NCBI GenBank assembly: GCA_050747525.1
Contig: JBOGOC010000037.1
Coordinates: forward strand, 1-22,276
Length of the DNA: 22,276 nt
DNA from: JBOGOC01 sp050747525
GTDB taxonomy: Bacteria; Acidobacteriota; Polarisedimenticolia; JACPZX01; DASXTC01
Direction of reading: 5' to 3'
Part shown: piece after piece, positions 5,224 through 13,746 of the stretch
Layout of the letters: the number at the start of each line of letters is the position of its first letter
Numbering within the stretch: position 1 is the stretch's first letter
Notes under the pieces: generated by a model
Seen by the model: the letters and a program-made list of their open reading frames with translations, nothing else
What the model was told of the DNA's origin: nothing
The model's database searches: none
Translations under genes and position numbers: made by a program

Positions 5224-6848
5224 TGAGACACGTGCCTCTGGGCGTCATCGACATCGGATCGAACACCATCCGGTCCCTCATCGTCATGACCCAGCCCTCC
5301 GGCGGCTACCGCATCCTGGACGACGAGCGTGAGGTGGTGCGCCTGGCCTCCGGTCTGGACCGCCGGGGCCGCCTGTCGGAGGCGGCCATGGCCCGTGCCC
5401 TGGTGGCGCTCCGGCGGATGGCCGGCATCGCCCGCGCGCGCGGCGTGCGTCGCATGTCGGTGGTGGCCACCAGCGCCCTGCGCAGCGCCTCCAACCGCCG
5501 CCTGTTCGTGGGACGGGCGCTGCGCGAGACGGGCCTGAAGGTGCGGGTGATCTCGGGCGACGAGGAAGCCGAGCTGGCGTTCGAGAGCGCCAGCCTGAGC
5601 TTTCCGCTCGACGGACAGCCCTGCGCGGTGGTGGACGTGGGAGGAGGGAGCACCGAGCTGATCCTGGCCATGGGGACCCACATCCGGAGGATTCACTCGC
5701 TGCAGCTCGGCTCGGTCCGCCTCACCGAGCAGTTCCTTCCGTCCGACCCCATCCGCAACGTCGAGTTCAAGAAGATGCGCGAGGCGATCCGCACGGAGCT
5801 GGAGGAGGCCCGCGTGAAGGCCGACCTCCCGCCGCGCATCCTGATCGCCTCGGGAGGGACCGCCTCGTGCATCGCCCAGGCGGTGCTGGCCTCCCAGGGG
5901 ATGGCGGGGCGCGGCGTGCACGGCCACGAGCTGTCGCAGGCCGAGGTGCTGCACCTGCGCGAGGACCTGCGCTGCAGCACCCTGGCGCGCCGCCGGCAGA
6001 TGCCGGGGATATCTCCCGACCGGGCGGACATCATCGTGGCGGGCGTCTCCATCCTCTACGAGGTGATGACCAGCCTGGGGGTGAACACCATGAAGGTGAG
6101 CACACGCGGCATCCGGCACGCGCTGCTGCACCGGCTGATGGCGGGGATGAGGCGCGCCGGCCGGCCGCCCCGATCCGTCCCCGTGCGCGTGGCCGCCGCG
6201 CGCGCCCTGGCCCGCTCGCTTCGCTACGAGGCCGCTCACGGCGAACAGGTGCAGCGTCTGGCCCTGTCCCTGTTCGACCAGCTCGCGCCGACCCTGTCGC
6301 TCGATCCCTCGCTGCGCGATCTGCTGGCCGCGGCCGCGCTGCTTCACGACGTGGGCTACATGGTGAGCTTCCGGCAGCATCACAAGCACACCTATCATCT
6401 TATTGCGCACGCCCAGCTGGACGGCTTCGACCCCACCGAGCGCGAGGTGATCGCTCAGGTCGCCCGCTACCATCGCCGCTCGCCCCCCCGGCGCAAGCAT
6501 GCTGCCTGGGCGGCCCTTCCCCCGGGGCGCCAGGAGGACGTACGGCGTCTGGCCGCGCTGCTGCGCGTGGCCGACGCACTGGACCGGCGCCATGCTCAGC
6601 CGCTGCGGGGCGTCTCGTGCCGTGTCGGCCGGGGGTGCGTCACGCTGACCCTCGCCTCCGACAAGGATCTGGAAGTGGAGATCCACGCGGCCGAAGAGAA
6701 GGGTGGGATGTTCCACGAGGTGTTCGGCCTGAAGCTGGCCTTCGAGCGCAAGGCGCTGCCGGGCCGGGGCCGGCGTCTGCGCAGCGCGGCACGGCGGGGA
6801 AGCGTCAGGCGCGCGGCCCCGGGCAAGGTCTTGCGCTTCAGGACCTAG
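5220..6848 (+). CDS. ppx: Exopolyphosphatase / guanosine pentaphosphate phosphatase (Ppx/GppA)
   Basis: A 542-aa protein with the ASKHA-fold Ppx/GppA domain at about 7-310: GVIDIGSNTIRSLI, VATSALRSASNR, ISGDEEAELAF, AVVDVGGGSTELIL and IASGGTASC. It is followed by a C-terminal HD-type domain at about 325-505 with LAAAALLHDVGYM. This two-domain layout matches full-length Ppx/GppA. Members hydrolyse terminal phosphate from polyphosphate and/or pppGpp, and sequence alone does not separate the two. The start ATG at 5220 overlaps the CHAD stop. A second ATG follows directly at 5223 and could equally be used. The last about 35 residues are Arg-rich. The stop TAG abuts the stop of the convergent DUF3052 gene with no bases between. 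Confidence 0.92.
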   Translation: MMRHVPLGVIDIGSNTIRSLIVMTQPSGGYRILDDEREVVRLASGLDRRGRLSEAAMARALVALRRMAGIARARGVRRMSVVATSALRSASNRRLFVGRALRETGLKVRVISGDEEAELAFESASLSFPLDGQPCAVVDVGGGSTELILAMGTHIRRIHSLQLGSVRLTEQFLPSDPIRNVEFKKMREAIRTELEEARVKADLPPRILIASGGTASCIAQAVLASQGMAGRGVHGHELSQAEVLHLREDLRCSTLARRRQMPGISPDRADIIVAGVSILYEVMTSLGVNTMKVSTRGIRHALLHRLMAGMRRAGRPPRSVPVRVAAARALARSLRYEAAHGEQVQRLALSLFDQLAPTLSLDPSLRDLLAAAALLHDVGYMVSFRQHHKHTYHLIAHAQLDGFDPTEREVIAQVARYHRRSPPRRKHAAWAALPPGRQEDVRRLAALLRVADALDRRHAQPLRGVSCRVGRGCVTLTLASDKDLEVEIHAAEEKGGMFHEVFGLKLAFERKALPGRGRRLRSAARRGSVRRAAPGKVLRFRT

Positions 6849-7280
6849 CTAGCGCCCCGTCCGGCGCCGCGTGAACTTGAGGCCGGACCAGGTCGCATCG
6901 ATCGCGCAGATCTTGAAGTCGACCAGCCCGGCTTCCAGGCCCGTGCGCCGCACGTCCCCTTCGGAAAGGTCGGTGGCCGCCCCTGACGACTTCTTCGGCC
7001 AGGCGATCCAGAGCCCATCGCGCCCCAGCGACGCGGCGCGCGCGGCGATCCCCTGCTCGAGCCGGCGCCTCGACGTGGTGAACCAGAGCGTCAGGTCGTG
7101 GGGGCCCTTCCGCCCCCTCAAAAGCCGGGTCCCTTCGGGCAGATCTCCCAGTGTGGCCTCGAACCCTTCGGGGGCTCCCAGGAGGCCGACACGCGCGCCC
7201 GGCTTGATCCCCAGCTTGCGGGGCAGGGGCGTCCCCGAGTACCCGGCCGGGGTGGAGGTCTGCCGCACGGGCGTCTTCAC
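6849..7280 (-). CDS. DUF3052 family protein (intact copy)
   Basis: A 143-aa protein with the DUF3052 hallmarks: AGYSGTPLPRKLGIKPGARV near residue 12, LLGAPEGFEATLGDLPEG, DLTLWFTTSRRRLEQGI, LWIAWPKKSSGAATDLSEGDVRR and GLVDFKICAIDATWSGLKFTRR. The family is common in Actinobacteria and several other phyla and has no established function. The start is the GTG at 7280, which overlaps the upstream kinase stop (GTGA), so the two are probably coupled. A truncated copy with the same overlap exists at 10290-10510. Converging with ppx, the two TAG stops form the palindrome CTAGCTAG at 6845-6852. Confidence 0.88.
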   Translation of the reverse strand: MKTPVRQTSTPAGYSGTPLPRKLGIKPGARVGLLGAPEGFEATLGDLPEGTRLLRGRKGPHDLTLWFTTSRRRLEQGIAARAASLGRDGLWIAWPKKSSGAATDLSEGDVRRTGLEAGLVDFKICAIDATWSGLKFTRRRTGR

Positions 7281-9565
7281 GACGGGCTCGCTCCGGGGCG
7301 GCCCCCGCGCTGGCCGAGCGCCAACACCAGCCCGGCCAGAGCCGCGGGGTCCACGGGCTTCACCATGTGATGGTCGAATCCGGCCGCGCGGCTGCGGTGC
7401 CGATCGGCCCCCTGCCCCCATCCCGTGACCGCCACCAGCAGGATGTCCCTGCCCCATGGGCTTTCCCTCAACCGACGCGCGGTCTCCAGACCGTCCATGC
7501 GCGGCATCCCCAGGTCCATGAGGATCATCTCGGGATGGAATCGCTCGGCCTCCTCGAGCGCCTCGACCCCGTCGCGCGCCGAGCGGACGTCGCACCCCAT
7601 CTGCTCCATCACGTCGATCAGGCTCGCCACGATGTCCTCGTTGTCATCCACCACCAGGACGCGCCGCCCCTGCCCCGACGATGCGAGAACAGGCCTCGGG
7701 CCGGCGGCCTCAGGTGACCGGACATCGCGAGTCCCCTCGGCGAGTGGCAGCCTCACGATGAACTCGCTCCCCCGCCCCTCCCCCTCGCTGTGCGCCTCCA
7801 CCGAGCCGCCGTGCAGCTCCACCAGCCTCTTCACCAGAGCCAGCCCGATCCCCAGCCCCTTGGGGGTGAGCCGGCCCGCGGGGGCCTGGAAGAAGATGTC
7901 GAAGATGGTCCGCAGCATCTCCGCGGAGATCCCCTGGCCCGTGTCGCGGACGGAGATGACGGCCTGTCCCGCCTCGCGTCGCGCCCTCAGCTCGATGCGC
8001 CCTCCCCTGGAGGTGAACTTGGCGGCGTTGTTGAGCAGGTTGGAGACGACCTGGACGAGCCTGACCCGGTCTCCGTTCACCGGGAGCTTCCCCTCGATCG
8101 AGGCCATCTCCAGCGTGTGGCCGTGGACCTCCATGAACGGTCGCACCGACTCCGCCGATTCGTGGAGCACGTGGGAGAGGTCGAGCCCCTCGCGGCGTAG
8201 CTCGAGCTTCCCGCGCGTGATGCGCGAGACGTCCAGCAAGTCGTCCACCAGCCTCGTCAGGTGCGACAGCTGTCGCCGCATGATCCCGAGCGCCTTGTTC
8301 CGGCGCTCCGGATCATCGCCCGCCTGCCCCAGGATGAACAGGCCGTTGCGCAGCGGAGCGAGCGGATTGCGCAGCTCGTGCGCCAGCAGGGCCAGGAACT
8401 CGTCCTTCTGGACGTCCGCCTGCCGCATCGCTTCCTGAGACTGCATCAGCTCGGTGATGTCGGTGGAGAACCCCACGTAGCCCAGCAGGTGCCCATCCTC
8501 ACGAAGGCGCGGAACGCCGATGGAGCGGAACCGGCGGTACTCCCCATCGTGCCGGCGAAGCCTGACCATGGCGTCGAAGGTGCCCCGCTCCTTGAACACG
8601 CGAGCGTACGATGCGAGGTAGGCATCACGGTCGTCCGGGTGCACGGTGCGCACCCACCCGATCCCGGTCACCTCGTCCATGGTGCAATCGAGGAAGCGCA
8701 GATACTCCTGGTTGACGAACTCGCATCCCTGGTGGCCGTTCATCCAGATGAGCACCGGCACGTTGTCGGCCAGGATGCGGAAGCGCCCCTCGCTCTCCCT
8801 CACCGACTCCAGGGCGCTCACCTCGGCGGTGATGTCCCTCACGATGCCGATCATGCGCACCGGCTCGCCGGACGCGTCGTAGAGGTAGCGGCCGTTGACG
8901 TCCAGCCAGGCGACCTGTCCGGTTTCCGCGCGGAGGATCCTGATGCGCGGAGCGAAGGTAGTGCGCCTGCGGCGCGCTTCCTCCAGGGTCTGCACCACCC
9001 TGTCGCGATCATCGGGATGCACGTGATCCAGCCAAGCCTCCACGGAGATCGTGGGCGTGCGAGGCTGCGGGAGCCCCAGGATCTGAAAGAGGCCCGGCGA
9101 TCCGGCGAGCCGACCCGCGGCGGAATCCAGGTCCCACCACCCCATGTCGGCCAGGCCGATCGCCAAGTCGAGCGCTTCCTTTCCCCGGACCGTTTCCTGC
9201 TCCGCTACGCGGCGCGCGTCGGATTCCTGCTGGAGCCGCCGGCGGGCGCGCATCACCACGTGGAAGAAACAGCCGATCAGGACTCCCTGCGCGACGAACA
9301 GCAGCAGCGCGACGCGATCCTCTTGGCTGGTCACGAGCGGTGCGCCCACAGGCTGCATGAACCAGCCCAGCGCCAACCCCGCAAGCGCCGTGGCCAGGAG
9401 TCCTGGCCCCAGACCCCCCACCCAGGAGGAGAGGATGACCGGCAACATGAACAGGATCGTGAGCGGAGTCGCGGACCAGTCGAGGAAGAGCGCCCGCGCG
9501 AGCACCGTGACCGCGACGGCCGCAAGGGCCAGCATGTAACCGACGCGGGAGCTGGGTGTCTTCAT
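7277..9565 (-). CDS. Hybrid sensor histidine kinase, intact copy (4-TM, PAS-PAS-HisKA-HATPase-REC)
   Basis: A 762-aa membrane kinase. About four transmembrane helices (10-105, KdpD-type DUF4118-like) precede two PAS domains (about 130-250 and 260-375, each with a PAC-like segment such as ASGEPVRMIGIVRDITAEV). The HisKA domain has H396 in LLAHELRNPLAPL. The ATPase domain has an N-box (NLLNNAAKFT), G1 (VRDTGQGIS) and G2 (GLGIGLALVKRLV). The receiver domain (about 635-755) has D684 in LMDLGMPRMDG and K736 in HHMVKP. All catalytic residues are present. The signal and output are unknown. It precedes the DUF3052 gene with a GTGA overlap and follows the rocA remnant by 43 bp. It is nearly identical to the kinase at 12794 except in the membrane region. 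Confidence 0.92.
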   Translation of the reverse strand: MKTPSSRVGYMLALAAVAVTVLARALFLDWSATPLTILFMLPVILSSWVGGLGPGLLATALAGLALGWFMQPVGAPLVTSQEDRVALLLFVAQGVLIGCFFHVVMRARRRLQQESDARRVAEQETVRGKEALDLAIGLADMGWWDLDSAAGRLAGSPGLFQILGLPQPRTPTISVEAWLDHVHPDDRDRVVQTLEEARRRRTTFAPRIRILRAETGQVAWLDVNGRYLYDASGEPVRMIGIVRDITAEVSALESVRESEGRFRILADNVPVLIWMNGHQGCEFVNQEYLRFLDCTMDEVTGIGWVRTVHPDDRDAYLASYARVFKERGTFDAMVRLRRHDGEYRRFRSIGVPRLREDGHLLGYVGFSTDITELMQSQEAMRQADVQKDEFLALLAHELRNPLAPLRNGLFILGQAGDDPERRNKALGIMRRQLSHLTRLVDDLLDVSRITRGKLELRREGLDLSHVLHESAESVRPFMEVHGHTLEMASIEGKLPVNGDRVRLVQVVSNLLNNAAKFTSRGGRIELRARREAGQAVISVRDTGQGISAEMLRTIFDIFFQAPAGRLTPKGLGIGLALVKRLVELHGGSVEAHSEGEGRGSEFIVRLPLAEGTRDVRSPEAAGPRPVLASSGQGRRVLVVDDNEDIVASLIDVMEQMGCDVRSARDGVEALEEAERFHPEMILMDLGMPRMDGLETARRLRESPWGRDILLVAVTGWGQGADRHRSRAAGFDHHMVKPVDPAALAGLVLALGQRGGRPGASPS

Positions 9566-9608
9566 ATCAGACGACTCGAGGGCGCGCTCCCGCGCGGGCG
9601 CCCCCGTG

Positions 9609-10289
9609 CTAGGAAACCCTCTCGGCGATCGACTTGGCCTGAGTGAACAGCAGCAGGTAGTCCCGGCCCCCGGCCTTGGAGTCGGTCCCCGACATGTTGA
9701 ACCCGCCGAAGGGATGCGCTCCGACCATGGCGCCGGTGAGGCGCGCTCCCGGCTTCACGTCGGCGACCACGGTGGGCTGGAACCATCCGTCGGACGGCCC
9801 CGGCTCGCCGCCGCTCACGATCCTCCCCTCGGTCTCCGGCCCACCGCGATGTAGTCCAGTATCGACTTGTAGGCCCGCTCGTTGATGACCGGCCTCATGA
9901 AGCTGCCCGGCTCGGCGGGGGGCCCGACGCTCATGGAACGCACCCGCGCCACCAGCTTCTCGAGGAAGGGCTCGTACACTTTCTGATCCACGATGGCGCG
10001 CGAGCAGGCCGAACACTTCTGCACCTGAAACCCGAAGGCGGACAGGGCCACCCCTTCCACGGCGGCATCGATGTCGGCATCGTCGCACACCAGATGGCGT
10101 CCTTGCCTCCCATCTCCAGAATAGACCTCTTGATCCAGACCTGCCCCTCGGCCACGCGCGCCGTGCGCCGCCTACCAGGTAGTCACCCACCGATCCGCCC
10201 GGACCGGTGATGAAGTTGACCACCCCCGGAGGCAACCCCGCCTCCTCCATCACCTCGAGGAACCGGTAGCCGATGGCCGGCGAGTCAGA
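9609..10289 (-). pseudogene. Remnant of a second rocA (P5C dehydrogenase C-terminal part)
   Basis: This stretch is homologous to rocA residues about 215-522. It begins mid-gene at DSPAIGYRFLEVMEEAGL and ends SKAGGRDYLLLFTQAKSIAERVS. Relative to the intact gene it has lost 186 bp (equivalent of 12950-13135) and a net 61 bp near 10175 (equivalent of about 13562-13633). It also has a single-base deletion near 10093, which breaks the frame. The substrate-binding and start regions are missing. The catalytic Cys segment survives as QVQKCSACSRA but out of the main frame. It cannot make an active dehydrogenase. It forms the 3' end of the chimeric kinase ORF. Confidence 0.88.
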
Positions 10290-12794
10290 CGAGGCGCGCG
10301 CCGCAATCCCCTGCTCGGGCTCGCGCCTCGAGATGGTGAACCACAGCGTCAGGTCGTGACGCCCCCTCGAGTCGCGCGACAGCCTGGCCCCTTCGGGCAG
10401 GTCTCCCAGCGTGGCCTCGAACCCGGCGGGTGCTCCCAGCAGGCCCACGCGCGCCCCGGCTTGATCCCCAGCTTGCGCGGGAGGGGCGTCCCCGAGTACC
10501 CCGCCTTCACGACGGGCTCGCCCCGGAGCGCTGGCCGAGCGCCAGCACCAGCCCGGCCAGTGCGGCCGGATCCACGGCTTCACCATGTGGTGGTCGAAGC
10601 CGGCGGCGCGGCTGCGGTGCCGATCCGTCCCCTGCCCCCATCCCGTGATGGCCACCAGCAGGACGTCCCGGCCCCAGGGCCTTTGCCGCAGCCTGCGCGC
10701 GGTCTCCAGGCCGTCCAGGCGCGGCATCCCCAGGTCCATGAGGACGACCCCGGGTCGGAACCGCTCGGCCTCGGCGAGAGCCTCTTCTCCGTCGCGCGCC
10801 GAGCGGACCTCGCACCCCATCTGTTCCAGCACGCCGGTCAGGCTCGCGACGATGTCCTCGTTGTCATCCACCACCAGGACGCGCTGGCCCGTCCCGGGCG
10901 ACGCGAGGAGCGGCTCCGTGCCGGCGGCCTCGGAGTCCCGGACTTCACGGGTCTCCTCGGCGAGCGGGAGCCTGACGATGAACTCGCTGCCCCGCCCCTC
11001 TCCCTCGCTGCGCGCTTCGACCGTGCCGCCGTGCAGCTCCACCAGCCTCTTCACGAGCGCCAGCCCGATGCCCAGCCCCTTGGGAGTGAGCCGGCCGGCG
11101 GGGGCCTGGAAGAAGATGTCGAAGACGGTCCCCAGCATGTCCTTGGGGATTCCCTGGCCGTTGTCGAGGACGGAAATGACGGCGTGGTCGCCCTGTCGCC
11201 GCGCCCTCAGCTCGATGTGCCCTCCCGTGGAGGTGAACTTGGCGGCGTTGTGGAGCAGGTTCGAGACGATCTGCACGAGCCGCACGCGGTCCCCGTTCAC
11301 GGGCAGCTTCCCATCGATGGGCGGCATCTCCAGCGTGTGGCCCTGGGACTCCATGAACGGGCGCACCGATTCCACCGATTCCTGGAGCACCTGAGAGACA
11401 TCGACCCCTTCCTGGCGCAGCTCGAGCTTGCCGCGGGTGATGCGCGAGACGTCCAGCAGATCGTCCACCAGCCTCGTCAGATGCGACAGCTGGCGCTGCA
11501 TGATCCCGAGAGCCTTGTTCCGGCCGGCCGGGTCGTCGCCCGCTTGGCGTAGCAGGAACACACCGTTGCGCAGCGGGGCGAGCGGGTTGCGCAGCTCGTG
11601 CGCCAGCAGCGCCAGGAACTCATCCTTCTGAACGTCCGCCTGACGCATCGCCTCCTGGGAGCGCATCAGCTCGGTGACGTCGTTGGAGCACCCCACATAG
11701 CCCAGGAGAGCTCCGTCGTCGCGCAGCCGAGGAACGCCCGTGGACCGGAACCAGCGGTATTCCCCATCGTGCCGCCGGAGCCTGACCAGAGCGTCGAACG
11801 GACATCGCTCGCTCATGGCCCGCTCGTAGGATCCGAGGTAGGCGTCACGATCGTCCGGGTGCACGCAGTCCACCCAGCCCATCCCCGTCACCTGCTCCAT
11901 GCTCCATCCCAGGAAACGCAGGCATTCCTGGTTGACGAACTCGCATCCCTGAAGCCCGTTCATCCAGATGAGCACCGGCACATTGTCGGCCAGGATGCGG
12001 AACCGCCCCTCGCTCTCCCGCACCGCTTCCAGGGCGCTCACCCCGGCGGTGATGTCCCTTACCATACCGATCATGCGGACCGGCTCCCCCGAGGCGTCGT
12101 ACAGGTAGCGCCCGTTGACATCCACCCAGGCCACCTCACCGGTGTCCGCGCGGAGGATCCTGAGGCACGGAGCGAAGGTGGAGCGCAGCCGGCGCGCCTC
12201 CTCGAGGGCCTGCACCACCCGGTCGCGATCCCCGGGATGGACACGTTCCAGCCAGGCGTCGATGGGGACCGTGGGGGTGCCGGGCTGCTCGAGCCCCATG
12301 ATCTGGAAGAGCTCCGGCGATCCGGCGAGACGGCCGGCGGCGGCATCCAGGTCCCACCACCCCATGCCGGCGAGGCCGATCGCCAGATCGAGCGCTTCTC
12401 TTCCCCGGACGGCTTCCTGCTCCGCGCGGCGGCGCGCTTCGACCTCCTTGCGGAGCCGGCGGCTGGTGGCCAGCACCATGTCGAACAGCCAGCTGACCAG
12501 AATCCCGACCGCAAGAAAGAGGAAGAGTCTGGCCCGGTCTTCCGGAGACTCCACCAGGATGGTTCCGTGCGGAGCCATGAAGTACCAGCTCATGACGAAC
12601 CCCGACAGCCCCGTGGTCAGGAGCCCCGGACCCAGTCCCCCCACCCATGCGGACAGGGCCACGGGCAGCACGAACAGAATCGCCATCGGGGTTTCGTAGG
12701 GGACTCCAGGCAGGAGTATCCGCACCAGGGCCGTGATGGCGACGGCCGCCGGCGCCAGCAGGTAGCCCATGACGCGGGCGCTGGGTGTCTTCAT
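9609..12794 (-). CDS. Hybrid histidine kinase, second copy, frameshifted into DUF3052 and rocA remnants (1061-codon chimera)
   Basis: Residues 1-740 form a complete paralogue of the kinase at 9565: four TM helices, two PAS domains, HisKA (H399), N-box NLLHNAAKFT, G1 LDNGQGIP, G2 GLGIGLALVKRLV, and a receiver with D687 and K739. One G is missing near 10575, just after the conserved receiver Lys (VKP), so the last about 22 receiver residues are replaced. The frame stays open through DUF3052-like sequence (about 775-833), RocA-like sequence (about 835-872), frameshifted filler and the RocA C-terminus. The undisturbed kinase would have ended at 10507. Kinase chemistry could survive, though the receiver lacks its last helix. 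Whether the 300-residue tail is made or degraded is unknown. It lies 25 bp after rocA on the same strand. Confidence 0.8.
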   Translation of the reverse strand: MKTPSARVMGYLLAPAAVAITALVRILLPGVPYETPMAILFVLPVALSAWVGGLGPGLLTTGLSGFVMSWYFMAPHGTILVESPEDRARLFLFLAVGILVSWLFDMVLATSRRLRKEVEARRRAEQEAVRGREALDLAIGLAGMGWWDLDAAAGRLAGSPELFQIMGLEQPGTPTVPIDAWLERVHPGDRDRVVQALEEARRLRSTFAPCLRILRADTGEVAWVDVNGRYLYDASGEPVRMIGMVRDITAGVSALEAVRESEGRFRILADNVPVLIWMNGLQGCEFVNQECLRFLGWSMEQVTGMGWVDCVHPDDRDAYLGSYERAMSERCPFDALVRLRRHDGEYRWFRSTGVPRLRDDGALLGYVGCSNDVTELMRSQEAMRQADVQKDEFLALLAHELRNPLAPLRNGVFLLRQAGDDPAGRNKALGIMQRQLSHLTRLVDDLLDVSRITRGKLELRQEGVDVSQVLQESVESVRPFMESQGHTLEMPPIDGKLPVNGDRVRLVQIVSNLLHNAAKFTSTGGHIELRARRQGDHAVISVLDNGQGIPKDMLGTVFDIFFQAPAGRLTPKGLGIGLALVKRLVELHGGTVEARSEGEGRGSEFIVRLPLAEETREVRDSEAAGTEPLLASPGTGQRVLVVDDNEDIVASLTGVLEQMGCEVRSARDGEEALAEAERFRPGVVLMDLGMPRLDGLETARRLRQRPWGRDVLLVAITGWGQGTDRHRSRAAGFDHHMVKPWIRPHWPGWCWRSASAPGRARREGGVLGDAPPAQAGDQAGARVGLLGAPAGFEATLGDLPEGARLSRDSRGRHDLTLWFTISRREPEQGIAARASSDSPAIGYRFLEVMEEAGLPPGVVNFITGPGGSVGDYLVGGARRAWPRGRSGSRGLFWRWEARTPSGVRRCRHRCRRGRGGPVRLRVSGAEVFGLLARHRGSESVRALPREAGGAGAFHERRAPRRAGQLHEAGHQRAGLQVDTGLHRGGPETEGRIVSGGEPGPSDGWFQPTVVADVKPGARLTGAMVGAHPFGGFNMSGTDSKAGGRDYLLLFTQAKSIAERVS
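10290..10510 (-). pseudogene. Truncated DUF3052 copy at the duplication junction
   Basis: This corresponds to codons 1 to about 82 of the intact DUF3052 gene. It keeps the GTG start at 10510 overlapping the kinase's original TGA (10507-10509), then KAGYSGTPLPRKLGIKPG. It lacks about 9 codons after the start and carries frame-disturbing indels near GARVGLLG. The sequence changes abruptly from DUF3052 (GIAARA) to rocA (DSPAIGY) at about 10290. The conserved WPKK and WSGLK parts are absent. It is a duplication by-product, not a gene with its own role. Confidence 0.85.
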
Positions 12795-13746
12795 ACGCTC
12801 TCGAGCGGGCGAACGCGAGCTAGGTGACTCTCTCGGCGATCGACTTGGCCTGGGTGAACAGCAACAGATAGTCCCGGCCGCCGGCCTTGGAGTCGGTCCC
12901 CGACATGTTGAAGCCGCCGAAGGGATGCGCTCCGACCATGGCGCCGGTGCACTTGCGGTTGATGTACAGGTTGCCCACGTGGAAGCGCCGGCGCGCCTCG
13001 TCAGCGCGCTGCGCGGAGCTCGTGTAGATGGCGCCGGTGAGGCCGAACTCGGTGTCGTTTACGATGCGCAGGCCATCTTCGAAGTCCTTGCAGCGGATCA
13101 CGGCCAGCACGGGGCCGAAGATCTCCTCCTGCTCCAGGCGCGCACCCGGCTTGACGTCCGCGACCACCGTGGGCTGGATGAACCATCCCTCGGAGGGTCC
13201 CGGCTCGCCGCCGCTGACGATCCTTCCCTCGGATCGGCCGAGCGCGATGTACTCCAGGATCGACTTGTACGCCCGCTCGTTGATGACCGGCCCCATGAAC
13301 GTGCCCGGCTCGGTGGGAATCCCCACGCTCAGGGACCGCACGCGCGCCACCAGCTTCTCGAGGAAGGACTCGTACACCTTCTGATCCACGATCGCCCGCG
13401 AGCAGGCCGAGCACTTCTGCCCCTGGAACCCGAAAGCGGACAGGGCCACCCCTTCCACGGCGGCGTCGATGTCGGCGTCGTCGCACACCAGGATGGCGTC
13501 CTTGCCTCCCATCTCCAGGATGGACCTCTTGATCCAGATCTGCCCCTCGGCCACGCGCGCCGCCTTCTCGCTGATCCCCAACCCCACGGGCTTGGAGCCG
13601 GTGAAGGCCACGAAGCGCGTCTTGGGATGCTGGACCAGGTAGTCCCCCACCGATCCGCCCGGCCCGGTGAGGAAGTTGACGACACCGGGAGGAAGCCCCG
13701 CTTCCTCCATCACCTCGAGGAACCGGTAGCCGATGGCCGGCGAGTC
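10290..13746 (-). repeat. Tandem duplication, upstream copy
   Basis: This copy runs from about codon 215 of the intact rocA through the second hybrid kinase to the truncated DUF3052 gene. It directly abuts the downstream copy at about 10289/10290. The order rocA-kinase-DUF3052 and the GTGA overlap between the last two genes are the same in both copies, so the duplicated unit was an existing operon segment. No transposase or inverted repeats are seen at the edges. Confidence 0.85.

Larger units (their letters stand above)
7035..10289 (-). repeat. Tandem duplication, downstream copy
   Basis: This copy carries the 3' part of a decayed rocA, a complete hybrid histidine kinase and the first about 82 codons of the intact DUF3052 gene. 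It corresponds gene for gene to 10290-13746. It is about 200 bp shorter, mostly because of two deletions inside the rocA remnant. The boundaries are set where homology to rocA stops inside the junction (about 10289) and at the matching point of the intact DUF3052 gene. Confidence 0.85.

Noticed and set aside
7425..9646. Long plus-strand frames opposite the first hybrid kinase (337 and 461 codons)
   Set aside because: The composition is that of antisense high-GC coding DNA. The same shadows recur opposite the duplicate kinase (10356-12827), as expected from duplication, not from independent genes.
9566..10300. Insertion sequence or mobile element as the cause of the rocA remnant
   Set aside because: There is no transposase, terminal inverted repeat or target-site duplication. 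The pattern is fully explained by one tandem duplication followed by deletions.
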